In this document: piece after piece, positions 1-10,045 of the stretch
Numbering within the stretch: position 1 is the stretch's first letter
Layout: each line of letters opens with the position of its first letter
Assembly: GCA_013423325.1 (NCBI GenBank)
Contig: BLJB01000122.1
Span: forward strand, 1 to 64,000
Direction of reading: 5' to 3'
Source: Usnea hakonensis
Lineage: Eukaryota > Ascomycota > Lecanoromycetes > Lecanorales > Parmeliaceae
Length of the DNA stretch: 64,000 nucleotides
The notes under the pieces: model-generated
Database searches by the model: none
Seen by the model: the letters and a program-made list of their open reading frames with translations, nothing else
Told to the model about the DNA's origin: nothing
Position numbers and translations under genes: made by a program

Positions 1-171
1 TGTCGCAAGGATAGTCAGAAACGAGCTTTTGGAATAGATATTAGTGGTAATGCTCCCAGGACTCCCAGGACTCGGGGGGGATGTGGAGTATGCAAAGTCT
101 ATTTGTGTCGCAAAGGAGGGTGTCTAAGTCGATTCCATGAAGGATTAACTACTTCCGATCATGTAGAATAG
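1..171 (+). mobile_element. 3' end of a PiggyBac-type (DDE_Tnp_1_7) transposase, 5' cut by the window
   Basis: Frame 1 is open from the first base to a TAG at 169-171 (56 residues). It carries a cysteine array of the form C-x2-C-x5-C-x4-C (first Cys codon at 82) followed by R-F-H-E near the C-terminus. The core reads CGVCKVYLCRKGGC. Fungal and animal PiggyBac transposases end in such a zinc-ribbon tail after the catalytic DDD core, so I read this as the last exon of one. The catalytic core lies outside the window, so intactness cannot be judged. No terminal inverted repeat could be identified downstream. It could also be a domesticated copy. Confidence 0.55.
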
Positions 172-519
172 ATCTAGATCATTTGAATCATATCATATAA
201 ATGTGGTGGAGGAATAATCTAAATAATGGTGTGGAGAGTCACATTTGTTGCCTCTCGGCGGTTATCGGATAACACGTGCAACCATATTTGTGGTACTTTT
301 AAATTACATCTCCTAATCTTACGATACCAGCGTCTACTAAAGTACGACCTACCTAGCTTGTCAATACTTTACTTCATCTTTGACTTTCCAGGACAAATGT
401 TGGCATGACAATGTTGGGACAACTGCATATATTGAGCCGACAAATGCTCTTCTAGATGCCTTAAGGCGCGGCACACACGCTAAACGCCAGCTTTTATGCC
501 CAGATAGCTTTCTATTCTG
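172..519. other. Intergenic, no gene seen
   Basis: Between the transposase tail and the stop of the threonyl-tRNA synthetase gene. Short frames only, without splice-supported coding sequence. The 3' untranslated region of the synthetase must lie in the right part. Confidence 0.5.
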
Positions 520-3205
520 TTATATTGAGTTAACGAGGCGCCGCTCCTTCCTCAGTGCCTTCAATTTCTGGATGGCCTCTTCCAGCGGTATCAGTTCCCC
601 CTTCGATTGTGTTTCTTGGTCATCACGGTTGCGAATATTCACAGACCGCGAATCCTTTTCTTGAGCTCCCACCACTATGTCATGTCAGCTGAACCACTGC
701 TATCGAGAGCCTTAGTAAACTTACCGAAGATGAAATTATATTGTGCTAGTTGCCCAGTAAGAATCTTCTTCTTCATCGTATTCCCGCTAATGTCGATATC
801 CGCGTGCAGCTTCTGAGCTTTGAGTAGATGCTGAACCTCCTCAACGTAATCATTGACCGTTGGCATGACTGGGATGACCAGGATTTGTCGTGGACTTAGC
901 CAGAATGGCCACTTCCCTGCAAAATGCTCGGTCATGATTGCGATGAACCTTTCAAAACTTCCAATAATCGCACGGTGGATCATGACCGGACGGGCACGGC
1001 CGGGACCGGGCGCTTTTGCTTTGCTTGAGGAGTCAGCAGGATTGTGTGACTTCGCGTCCACTGACTCGTTGACTTTGGTCTTTGAGCCTGTCTCCGCAGT
1101 CATGTATTCCAATTCAAAATTCTGGGGAAGCTGGAAGTCAAGTTGTATGGTAGCGCATTGGAAATCTCGCTTCAAGGCGTCGGAGATTCCAATGTCAACT
1201 TTGGGTCCATAAAACGCACCGTCTCCCTCGTTAAGTGCCCATTGCCCGCCGCCGGACGCTGTGAATGAATCCAGGGCTTCTTTCAGCTTAGATTCTGCGA
1301 CGTCCCAGGTCTCGAGATCTCCGAGGTACTTCTCGGGCCGCGTTGAAAGCTCAAGCTTGAAAGGGAAACCAAAAAGCCCGTAGATACACTTGAGAAAGTC
1401 GAAGAGTCCCTCAATTTCTTGTGTTATCTATCGGCAAGTCATTTCGTGCATACAATCATACATCGCCAAGTTGCTTACCTGGTCTTGAGTACAAAATATA
1501 TGGGTGTCGTCTTGCTGAAATTTTCGAACCCTGGTCAAGCCATTGAGGGCACCGGACGCCTCGTTCCTATGCAAAACACCAAAGTCCGCCATTCTAAGCG
1601 GTAACTCACGGTAACTCCGTTCCCTATGACCAAATATAATACAGTGTCCCGGACAGTTCATCGGCTTCAAGGCCCATGTTTTCTTTTCGACCTCTAGGCT
1701 AAACATATCGTCCCGATAATGCTGCCAGTGGCCAGACCTCTTCCATAAGTCAACGTCATACATGTTGGGAGATTGCACTTCCTTGTATCCACGCCTTTGG
1801 TATTCTGAACGCAACAATTTCTGGAGAGCATTGAAGATGATAGTTCCATGCGGGAGAAGAAAAACATTGCCTGGACAAACTTCATCAAAAAAGAATAATT
1901 CCTGCTCGGCACCGATCTTGCGGTGATCTCGCTTAGATGCCTCTTCGAGAAATTTTTTGTGATCTGTCATTTGCTTCTTGTCTGGGAAGGCAACGCCGTA
2001 TATTCGCTGCAGTGAATCGTCGTTTTTATCTCCCCGAAAGTAGCACGACGAATTCTACGCGAAACAGCCATCAGCAGCCTGCCCCACTTCCGGTCGTCTT
2101 CACCTACCTTCATGATCTGAAATGCTTTGATTTTCCCAGTATTTTGGATGTGAGGCCCAAGGCACAGATCTACCAAGCTTCCACACTTGTAAACAGTGCT
2201 TCCTTCAGGAGGCAATAGATTCTCAATGTAGTACATTTTGTATTTGCTGTAATTGAACATTTCCTTCAAATCCGGGATCGACACGTGCAGTCTCTCGAAA
2301 GGCTGCTTCTCTTTGAAAAACTGTGCTGCTTGTTTCTCCAAGGGTACCCAGTCACCCTCTGTGACCGCTTGTCTAAGAGTAGTCAGCACGTCAATACCGA
2401 CTCATGAGCAACTAGCCTACCCTCCGGCAATTGCCATATCGTAAAAGAAACCTTGCTCGACGGGCGGTCCATGTGAGAGCAGGCAATTAAACTGGCATTC
2501 GCAAGCTTCCCCCAAAACGTGCGCGCTGGAGTGCCAGAAGACATTTCGACCTTCGACAGAAGAGAACGGAACATAGCTGACCCGGCACTCATATTCCAAA
2601 GGCCTATCAAGATCCCAAAGTTCTTTTCCATTTACCTTTGCAATGACAACATCGCTACTGACATCCTTGTCCATGTGCTTGAGAAACGACCCTGGAGTAG
2701 ACTCCCATGCTTTGGCGGTAACTGGCATTGCAGCTCTTGGTTTACCCTGCTTGTCTAGTCCGAGGTCCAGGACCACGTCGATCTCTGTTTTCTCCTTCCC
2801 CAAGATCTCACTATGATGTTGGCGCTTGAGCCTGTCGAACAGCTCGTTACGCCGTTCAATGAAATCTGGAAGTGCAGTAGCCACGGCTTGTGTTGCAGCA
2901 TTCTTCGAAGGTGTTGCATTGACTCTCTTGGAACCCGGGGTGTCTTTATGCAGCGGCGACCCAGCCTTTTGTCCATTCATGGATGTTCCCCTGGAATGTT
3001 TAACTTGGGGACTCTGAACGTCAGATTCTGGCTGCGATCGTGCTGGCTCTAGTGCACGATTTGAAGGCTGTTTGGCATGTGGAGCTTTAGGGTCCCCAGA
3101 TTTTTGGCGCAGTTCCGCTGCTGGGTCACTTGCTGCTGAGCGGAGTGCCAGATCATTTCGTGACTCATAAGATCCAGCAGCTTCTCCATTCGTACCTATT
3201 TCCAT
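520..3205 (-). CDS. THS1: Threonyl-tRNA synthetase, cytosolic type (class II)
   Basis: Charges tRNA-Thr with threonine. Five exons: 3205-2421, 2372-2108, 2054-1479, 1427-725, 674-520; introns of 48-53 nt, all GT-AG; 827 aa. A basic, low-complexity extension (about 1-110) precedes the TGS domain. The editing domain follows with its HSSAH metal site near residue 225. The class II core carries MNCPGH near 480 and the motif 2 region HRNEASGALNGLTRVRKF. The anticodon-binding domain ends in LIPLEEAIQKLKALRKERR. In the last domain the frame is restored only by splicing 724-675, giving FIFVVGAQEKD. The first in-frame ATG is at 3205; the frame stays open upstream to about 3283 without an ATG, so an extra 5' exon is possible. 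It shares a 175 bp divergent promoter with GAR1. Confidence 0.95.
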
Positions 3206-3380
3206 GACTGACAGCCTACGACGGTAGTCGGCGTAGAGTTGCAGGAATGATCCAGGATCAAACACAGGACTACCGAGATACACTAGCGGCTTGGCACTAC
3301 TAATAAATTACCTAGGTAACTAAGGTAAGGTACTCAAAAAGGAATTTAATCTTCACCGAGACAGCATTCCCAGTATCAAC
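3206..3380. promoter_or_regulatory. Short divergent promoter of THS1 and GAR1
   Basis: Only 175 bp separate the ATG of the synthetase gene (minus strand) from that of GAR1 (plus strand). The stretch contains a GGTA/TACC cluster at 3306-3334 (TTACCTAGGTAACTAAGG, then GTAAGGTAC). Both genes serve protein synthesis, so co-regulation is a reasonable inference but is not shown. Confidence 0.5.
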
Positions 3381-4230
3381 ATGTCTTTCCGAGGTGCTCC
3401 TCGAGGGCGAGGAGGAAGCTTCGGTGGAAGTCGGGGTGGAGCAGCATCACGAGGCGGTATGTCATGATTTTGTTCCCTGATGCACAATGCGACACGAATA
3501 CTGATATCTTGTGCGTACAGGTCGCGGCGGTTTCCAGCCGTCATACGGACCACCAGCAGCTGTTTTAGGTGTGCAAAGCTTCTTGAAAAGTCTGGCAGCT
3601 ACTAATTGACTACATCTAGAGATGGGATCCTTCATCCATGCCTGCGAAGGCGAGATGGTCTGCGAATCTGTTAATCCAAAGCTACCGTACTTTAACGCCC
3701 CAATCTATTTAGAAAACAAGGCCAGTGTTTATGACTTCATCTCATACATTTAACCTAATATCATTTTAGACTTCAATTGGCAAAGTGGACGAAGTTTTGG
3801 GCCCAATAAACCAGGTCTTCTTTACGATCAAGCCGCAGGAGGGTATAGTCGCAACATCTTTCAAGGCTGGTGATAAATTCTATATCGGAGGGGACAAACT
3901 CTTACCTCTGGAGAAGTGCGAAACTCATTTTCCGATCCTTGAGAGCAAAGGCTGACTTTCCTTAGGTTTCTGCCAAAACCGAAACCACCCCCAGGTGCAC
4001 CGAAGCCGAAGCGTGCAGGTGGCTCTTCAAGAGGTGGTCCCATACGTGGAGGCCGGGGTGGAGGCCGAGGTGCTTCCCGAGGTGCGCCAAGAGGTCGAGC
4101 CGGCTTTGGTGATCGAGGACGAGGGGGTGCCCGCGGAGGAGGACGAGGTGGAGGTTTTGGTGCTGGAAGAGGGAGTCGAGGGGCTAATCCAAATTTCACG
4201 AGGCCTGGCTCCCGTGGGCGAGGATCATAG
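3381..4230 (+). CDS. GAR1: H/ACA snoRNP subunit Gar1
   Basis: Core protein of H/ACA small nucleolar RNPs, which direct rRNA pseudouridylation in the nucleolus. Five exons: 3381-3456, 3521-3568, 3620-3720, 3770-3915, 3966-4230; 211 aa. An N-terminal RGG segment is followed by the conserved core (VLEMGSFIHACEGEMVCES, PYFNAPIYLENK, IGKVDEVLGPINQVFF, then KFLPKPKPPPG) and a long C-terminal RGG domain, the family's usual layout. Intron 3 (3721-3769) begins with GC instead of GT. Reading through gives a stop, and the join K-T-S-I-G-K matches the family, so a GC-AG intron is the simplest reading. Confidence 0.95.
3721..3769 (+). other. GC-AG intron in GAR1
   Basis: The exon ends ...AAC AAG and the intron starts GCCAGT and ends TTTTAG. 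Retaining it adds ASVYDFISYI and then a stop inside the most conserved part of Gar1. No GT donor nearby restores the frame. Confidence 0.75.
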
Positions 4231-4547
4231 TGTATCGGGTCTAGCATTGCGGTGAAAGGCGTTCTATCATACGAGAAACGTACCCAAACCCGAGTTGGTT
4301 CAGGGCAATATTCAAATAAAATGATCAAGATACTTCCATGCACAAGTACTTTCACGTGGAGACCCTGATTTTAAGTACGGAGGAAGACAAATCCAATTGG
4401 AATTGATATTCGCTTAAAATGAACCCCCCGCCAAGGTGACCGTCATTCGTGCTGCTGTCAACTTTTCAACAGCCAAAACTCCTTTCTCCCTGCGTAACAT
4501 TGACACTGTCCTATCCATTTCCGTTCACTCGAATCACTCTCATCATC
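4231..4547. other. Intergenic: GAR1 3' region and SEC14 5' region
   Basis: No coding signal. A pyrimidine-rich stretch (about 4470-4545) directly precedes the SEC14 ATG, as is common for fungal leaders. Confidence 0.5.
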
Positions 4548-5724
4548 ATGGCCTCTGAAGTAAAGACCCATTCTAAGTACGACGACTACGAATACCCAAC
4601 CACAAGCCCTAATGTCCAGAGTGGCCATCCTGGCCATACCACGCCACAGCAAGATGCTCAGATTTTCCAGCTGCGCACACAATTGGAGCAAGCAGGCTAC
4701 ACAGAGCGATTAGATACCCTATGCATGGTAAGCATTATGATCTTGGTGTCCATGCTCAAGTTATTTTTGACATATAATAGCTCCGATTCCTCCGCGCTCG
4801 CAAGTTCAATGTCGATCAGGCAAAGCAGATGTAAGTTACCGCAATTTGGAAATGACGCTTCTGGCTGAAAAGAGGCTTCCAGGTTCGTAGAATGCGAGAA
4901 ATGGAGAAAAGACTTTGGTGTTGACGAGCTCGTACGGACCTTTGATTACAGAGAGAAGCCAAAGGTCTTTGAGTACTACCCGCAGTACTATCACAAAACA
5001 GACAAGGTGATTCCAAGGACCTATTTACAACACCATACAGGACTGATACTCTGAAAGGAAGGGCGACCAGTTTACATCGAGCAATTAGGCAAAATCGACC
5101 TTGCGGCTATGTACAAGATCACTACCGCTGAGCGAATGTTGCAGAACCTTGTCGTCGAGTACGAGAAGCTTGCTGATCCTCGCCTACCTGCCTGTTCACG
5201 AAAGTCTGGACAATTACTTGAGACTTGTTGCACGATCATGGATCTCAAAGGGGTTGGTATTACCAAAGTTAGCTCTGTATACGGCTACGTCAGACAGGCT
5301 TCAGCAATCTCCCAGAATTACTATCCTGAGCGGCTGGGGAAGCTCTATTTGATCAACGCGCCGTGGGGATTTTCCTCTGTCTTCAGCGTAGTAAAAGGCT
5401 TTCTCGATCCTGTGACAGTGCAAAAAATCCATGTTCTGGGTAGTGGTTATCAGACCGAGCTACTTGGACAGATTCCGAGAGAGAACTTACCCAAGCTCTT
5501 TGGCGGAACTTGCGCATGCGAAGGTGGCTGTACCTTGAGCGATGATGGTCCCTGGTAAGTAGATTCCAAGAAATCCTTATCTAATTGTCATTGACTGGCG
5601 ACGACTTTACAGGCAAGACCCTAAGTGGTCCAAATCACCAAAGTGGGCACGTACTGAAGAAAGGAAAATAAAGTCCAGTCAACCAACAAGCACCACTTCC
5701 GCGGCTCCGCCTAAAACTGCCTGA
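4548..5724 (+). CDS. SEC14: Sec14-type phosphatidylinositol/phosphatidylcholine transfer protein
   Basis: Exchanges phosphatidylinositol and phosphatidylcholine between membranes and supports Golgi secretion. Five exons: 4548-4727, 4781-4830, 4883-5006, 5058-5554, 5613-5724; 320 aa, close to the family's 300-320. CRAL-TRIO N-terminal part: LRFLRARKFNVDQAKQMF, then ECEKWRKDFGVDEL. Lipid-binding domain: TDKEGRPVYIEQLG, YYPERLGKLYLINAPWGFS and LPKLFGGTCACEGGC. All introns are GT-AG, 51-58 nt. The ATG at 4548 gives MASEVKTHSKYDDYEYP; an upstream in-frame extension to about 4449 is leader-like. The last exon is a short Ser/Thr/Pro tail. Confidence 0.95.
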
Positions 5725-6033
5725 GAGGCACGAGAGCAGGCAAGAGAAATCACAGGCGCAGAAAAGGCAGCAAGGAGTTTTAGGGATTGAAGGAGTCTCG
5801 AGAACGCCATCATTTGATGTTCCAAGCCGAGACTGAACCTCGACGGAGCTAAAAGACGGGAAAGATACCGAAGGCAATTGGCAGGCATTGCTGTCACGCA
5901 AGCGATCATAAATACATCATAGAGCTCAACGTCAACTCCTTCCATAGAGGATGAGAACACTCAAAGTTTGTCTTTCACCAGACCATTGAGTGTCGACACT
6001 AATCCGTCACTATCACACATCATACTGCAATAT
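5725..6033. other. Convergent intergenic between SEC14 and NSL1
   Basis: 3' untranslated regions of two convergent genes. Open minus-strand frames here do not look like protein. Confidence 0.5.
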
Positions 6034-6766
6034 TCACATTCCGTTCACAGCCTCTACTGCTTTCTCCGCTCGTTCTAACTTGGCTAAGATGCCTGGAATT
6101 TTCCCCAGCTCCACCAGTTCCTTTGTTCCCTTTCCCCACATTCCCTTTATGTCATCTGGTCGCTTGCTGATTCCTATATCGAGGCTTTCAACATCAACGT
6201 TGGCACTCTTCGATTTTCTCTCCTTTTCGAGATCTTCCTCCCTCTTCAGCTCGGCTTCCAGTCGTTCTACATATCCTCTCGCTGCGGCCCCCGGTGCATC
6301 CCTCCTCAATTCAGCAATTCGAGTCGATTGAGTGTCAAAATCTGCATACAGGGCACGTAATCTTTCGGCGAGACTGGGATCGTAGGGTTCGTAGTTGCTG
6401 CTGTCGTCTGGTGTGTGACCTTCAAAGACGCGCTCAGGGCGTAGGAGGCTAAGTGAGGGGTCAAGACCGTTGAGAGTCAGCGATGGAAGGGCGAGGGTGA
6501 GCGTCTGCACTATATACTACAAACACGGAGGCGATCAGACGGGCGTGAACACGCCAAGTTTGCAGCGCACTGAGAAAGGCAGAAGAGGGGACTACCTCTT
6601 GGACGAGCTCCTCCACTTTAGATCTGTACGCGTCTTCGCCTTCTGGGGCGGCTGACGGAGGAATGGAAAGATCAATCTTTTGTCGAGCAGCACTCTTGAT
6701 GTTGTCGAAAAGGTAGGTGAGATCAGAAGGCGACTGGAGATCGATTTTGCGGTGATGGGCGTCCAT
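6034..6766 (-). CDS. NSL1: Kinetochore MIND complex subunit Nsl1/Mis14
   Basis: Subunit of the Mis12/MIND complex, which joins centromeric chromatin to the Ndc80 complex. Two exons: 6766-6596 and 6504-6034, with a 91 nt GT-AG intron; 213 aa. The N-terminus (MDAHHRKIDLQSPSDLTYLF, then AARQKIDLSIPPSAAPEGED) is the Mis14 signature. The next part is helical (VEELVQE), then TLTLALPSLTLNGLDP at the splice join. The C-terminal half is charged and predicted coiled coil (VERLEAELKREEDLEKERK). A different acceptor (TATAG, 7 nt away) would break the frame, so TGCAG was chosen. Confidence 0.85.
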
Positions 6767-7387
6767 GGTAAAAAGAGCAGCGCTATGGTAGCGTAATAGA
6801 CCAGAACCAGATTATCGGCTCAATCGAACAGGCTTAGATACACAGCTGGGGATCTCAAGGCGCTCATGGTCGTGGAGCGACGAGCGCGAAATGAGCTTCA
6901 GTCGCGGCAAACCGCGCTTCCCTTGTTTACTTTACCTTTATTACTTAAAGTACTTTAAGTAAAGTAGGTACCTTACGTAGGTAATTAAGGTATCGTGGCC
7001 CGTGCACTAGTGATACTGGTACTCGTACCTACTTTGCCCCTCGGACGGACTAGCTTAAGCTCCGAGAATACTGTGCTGCGTATTTATTCGCCATTGCTTC
7101 GCCAGCTCCTCCCCTAGATGTATCATTTCGACAGGCAATCGTGTCAAGGATATGTGGAAGCCAGAAGCCTTGGACGCCAAATTCAAGAAGAGCAATAATG
7201 TAGAGTTCAAGTAAAGTAAGTGGAACATCCACAAACATTGAAGGACCATTGCCATGGTTAAGTCAGTCAAGTGGTAGATGAATGGATAGAGAGAGGATCG
7301 ATGCGTTTCATGACAATGACTTAGAGGCGTAAGAAAGTGTCTGCACTCAGTAATGGAATTGAGGGATCTTTACCCCTTCCCTTTACT
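6767..7387. other. Intergenic with a GGTA/CTTAC motif cluster
   Basis: Upstream of NSL1 and downstream of the DUF1115-like gene. The stretch 6925-7030 is packed with TTACCTT, AAGTACTTTAAGTAAAG, GTAGGTACCTTACG and GTACCTAC words. Open minus-strand frames at 7050-7270 have a hydrophobic start, but no splice-supported or recognisable protein. Confidence 0.5.
6925..7030. repeat. GGTA/CTTAC/GTAC short-motif cluster
   Basis: Irregular run of GGTA, GTAC, TTAC and AAGTACTT words, often palindromic. It is one of about a dozen such clusters in the window; all that I noticed lie between genes. Confidence 0.6.
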
Positions 7388-7863
7388 CTACCCCTCTCCT
7401 TTTGTAAATCCCATATGAAGTTTCCACCAATCCAAGATCCCACGTTCGCCCAAATCATGGGCCAACGCTTTCAACGAATAAAACTCTTTTACGTCGCCAG
7501 TCTTGACCAACAATCGCCCTTGCTCCACACCCTCTGAGCACAGAAGCGTGTAATCTTTGTACCTCAGTCGCTATTCCCGTGGAATTCTCGAGTCAGTGAA
7601 AAGGCCAGAAACCGCGAATTCTCCGGAATGATAGTTTACTGCAGCGACGAATATACTATACTTACCTTGACGCTCCCAAGCCACTCCTTTAAGTACCCTT
7701 CCCCCTGATCACACTCGGCAATCATCACGCCGGGCGGATGCTTCCCTGTCTTTATATAGACAGCACAATGACACTTCTTGGCTGCTTGAACAACAGCCCT
7801 TATCTTCGTGCGGGAGGTCATATGGTGTGTCTTTATTAAGGCGCGGTAGAGCATCATAGTCAT
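7388..7863 (-). CDS. Small DUF1115-like (RWDD2/Prp3 C-terminal-like) protein
   Basis: Two exons: 7863-7666 and 7570-7388, joined over a 95 nt GT-AG intron; 126 aa. The spliced protein has the pattern of the DUF1115 fold that follows RWD domains: HHMTSRTKIRAVVQAAKK, an IKTGKHPPGVMIAECD core, then EWLGSVKRLRYKDYTLL, and a C-terminal GERGILDWWKLHMGF. The splice falls exactly inside SVK|RLRYKDY with the frame kept. No RWD domain was found upstream, so it is either a stand-alone DUF1115 or there is an upstream exon I could not see. Its function is not known; the family assignment is from pattern recognition. Confidence 0.7.
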
Positions 7864-8169
7864 GCAACGAGATATGATACGTCAAGGCAAGCAAAGAGTA
7901 GCTGCATTGCATATGCATACATATCCTCTGATTGCACGAAAAATTGAATGAAAAATACAATGAGATAGTGCTCGTCTCAATATGATGTAAAGTATATGTA
8001 ATTTTCTCGTAAAGTAAGGTACGTACTTTAATTTTTCTAAAATTCTCTACAAGCGCCGTCATGGGGAGATTCAAATCTCCTCACCAGCGCCAACGTGGTA
8101 TCATACGCCTAATACTAGAGTGAGATCATCAAGCTCATTACGCTAAACCGCTTCAGGAATTGAGGGGAG
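7864..8169. other. Intergenic, with short motif cluster and hairpin
   Basis: Contains GTAAAGTAAGGTACGTACTT (about 8010-8030) and a 7 bp inverted repeat GGAGATT/AATCTCC at 8066-8081. No gene supported. Confidence 0.5.
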
Positions 8170-10045
8170 TTAGCCGGACGTCTGGAGCGCTTGCGTCTTT
8201 CTAACGGCCCACCCTTTGACCGCAAGGACCAAAATGGCCCAGGCCATGAGCAAAGACGTCAATCCCATGGTCACAGTGAAAGGGAACATGGCATGCAAGT
8301 TGTAACGCTCCATAGCCGCGACGGTGTCCTTGTTGCTGGCCATGAATATCAGGCCTCCGGATATGAGGCAGAAAGAGCTAATGATTTCCGAAGGCGGTCG
8401 TGATGGCAGGTACGAGGATGGGGGGGCCACGTATTGTAAGATGTAGGTAACGGCACGTGCCAGTGCAAATCCGACAAAGAGGGTACCCCACTGCTTGTGG
8501 ACCATAGTGGATACCATGGACGCTTGGTGATGCGCACTCATCATCAGACCTAAAAGAAGGATGATAAGACCTGGGAGAGGATTCATGGAAAAGGAGTATG
8601 TCTTTGGCGCCTCCGAAAACTCCTTGTTGATTTTCGCGGCTGGCGATATTAATATTGCTGTGTTTAGCAGGTTGCGAATCCACGTTGACTCGATCAGCAT
8701 ACCGCAGAGACCACCACCGAAGAACATGATCGTAATTGATATATGCTCCAGGTCTTGCGCACTCCATGCGTCCCCCCATGCGGCAAGATGCTCCAAGAAG
8801 ACGTTGGATGCACCATAGAGGAAGATAACGAAGGACTCGACAAATTCAGCAGAGGGCAGCGCGGCCTTCCAACGGCTGACAACTCCAACAGGCGGCCGAA
8901 CATTCCAAGCCCAGCCCATCTCACTGAAGCAGCCCATCCACCGTCCCAGTGTAAGGAGACCGTACCAAAAGAAAATTCCGCCTTTGATGGTATGCGCTAG
9001 ACCATTGAATACGTTGTTGCCCCTCTAGCTGGATGTCAGCTTTGCCGATGCCTACAATGACACTCTTGGTTGTAACTTACGAATACACCTCCGTAGACCG
9101 CTGCGCCTGACACGATAGCAACGAACCCAAACAGCATGCTCACGCAATCGATGGTATGATATGCAAAACTCAAAGCTCTCATCGTTCGTTGCGATATCAT
9201 AGCGGCTATGCAGGTGGCCACACTCTCCGCTTTTGTGCTGCGTAGGAAGCCTTGCTTTTCCGCGTACTTTGGATCCGCGTCTGCATGCCTATTCTGGTAT
9301 TGGAGGAATTTTTGGTGCTCTTCGCTTTCCTGGTCGTGCATGGACGAGATAGATTGGCTTCGAGAAGTCTCTGATGCTGTGAAGTGACCGCTATCCCGCG
9401 AATATCGATAATCGTCTGGAACGCAGGCTTCCTGATGGTGTTGCGCCAAAGCTTCGATTGTTATGGGTAAGAACGCACTCTGCTCCTCTGCATAACCATC
9501 ATGTTGTTTCTTAAAATTGACAGCCAACTTGACAAGCCCGATGATGCACTGCGCCGCGACGACCCAGGTGATAATCCATCCGATCTTATTGTGGGCGTTA
9601 TTCTCATATAGATCAGGCGTTTTGAAACTGTAAACAGCCCCAAGCAGCAGACCAACGGAGTGCAGTCCCAAAAACGACAGCTGAGCAGGAAGTGCAAGCC
9701 AAGACCGCGAAACACTCAGAATTACGCCTACAACATAATGATTAGCAGTGGAAAGAATGGTTGCTGCCCTAAAATGCACTTACAAATGGGCAGGAAAATG
9801 ATCCATGCAATAGTCATGATAATGATATGCCCCAACATGAGGCCACCTAGAGCTGGCAAGGTAAAGTAGCTCTGCGGCAACGTACTCGACGAATTCATGA
9901 TTGCAGCTGATAGAGGAACTGGGACCGACCCCATTTGTGTCGATTCGGCATCAAGATCATCGTGGGCGTGAGCGAGAACCACAGGTGTTGCCGCCAGCAG
10001 CAGCAAAGTTGCGCATATGAGTCCGAGACTTGATCCTCGTACCAT
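8170..10045 (-). CDS. YTP1: Ytp1-family multi-pass membrane protein (DUF2427 + Ytp1)
   Basis: Three exons: 10045-9784, 9727-9081, 9024-8170; both introns 56 nt; 587 aa. The protein starts with a signal peptide (LICATLLLLAATPVVLAHA). A DUF2427 segment of paired membrane helices follows (GGLMLGHIIIMTIAWIIFLP, then ILSVSRSWLALPAQL). A hydrophilic His/Ser/Glu-rich loop lies at about 170-230. The C-terminal Ytp1 domain has at least seven membrane segments; its start, RGNNVFNGLAHTIKGGIFFW, has the look of a ligand- or heme-handling membrane domain. The yeast homologue has no known function. The order of domains and length agree with the fungal family. Confidence 0.88.

Noticed and set aside
7050..7270. 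Overlapping minus-strand frames, one with a hydrophobic start
   Set aside because: Both are short, one depends on chance hydrophobic codons, and they lie in the 3' region of the DUF1115-like gene and next to a motif cluster.
8052..8092. GCGCC...GGAGATTCAAATCTCC...CAGCGCC, at first sight a tRNA T-arm and acceptor
   Set aside because: The T-stem does not pair with a 7-nt loop, and no D-arm, anticodon arm or matching acceptor lies upstream. It is just a short inverted repeat.
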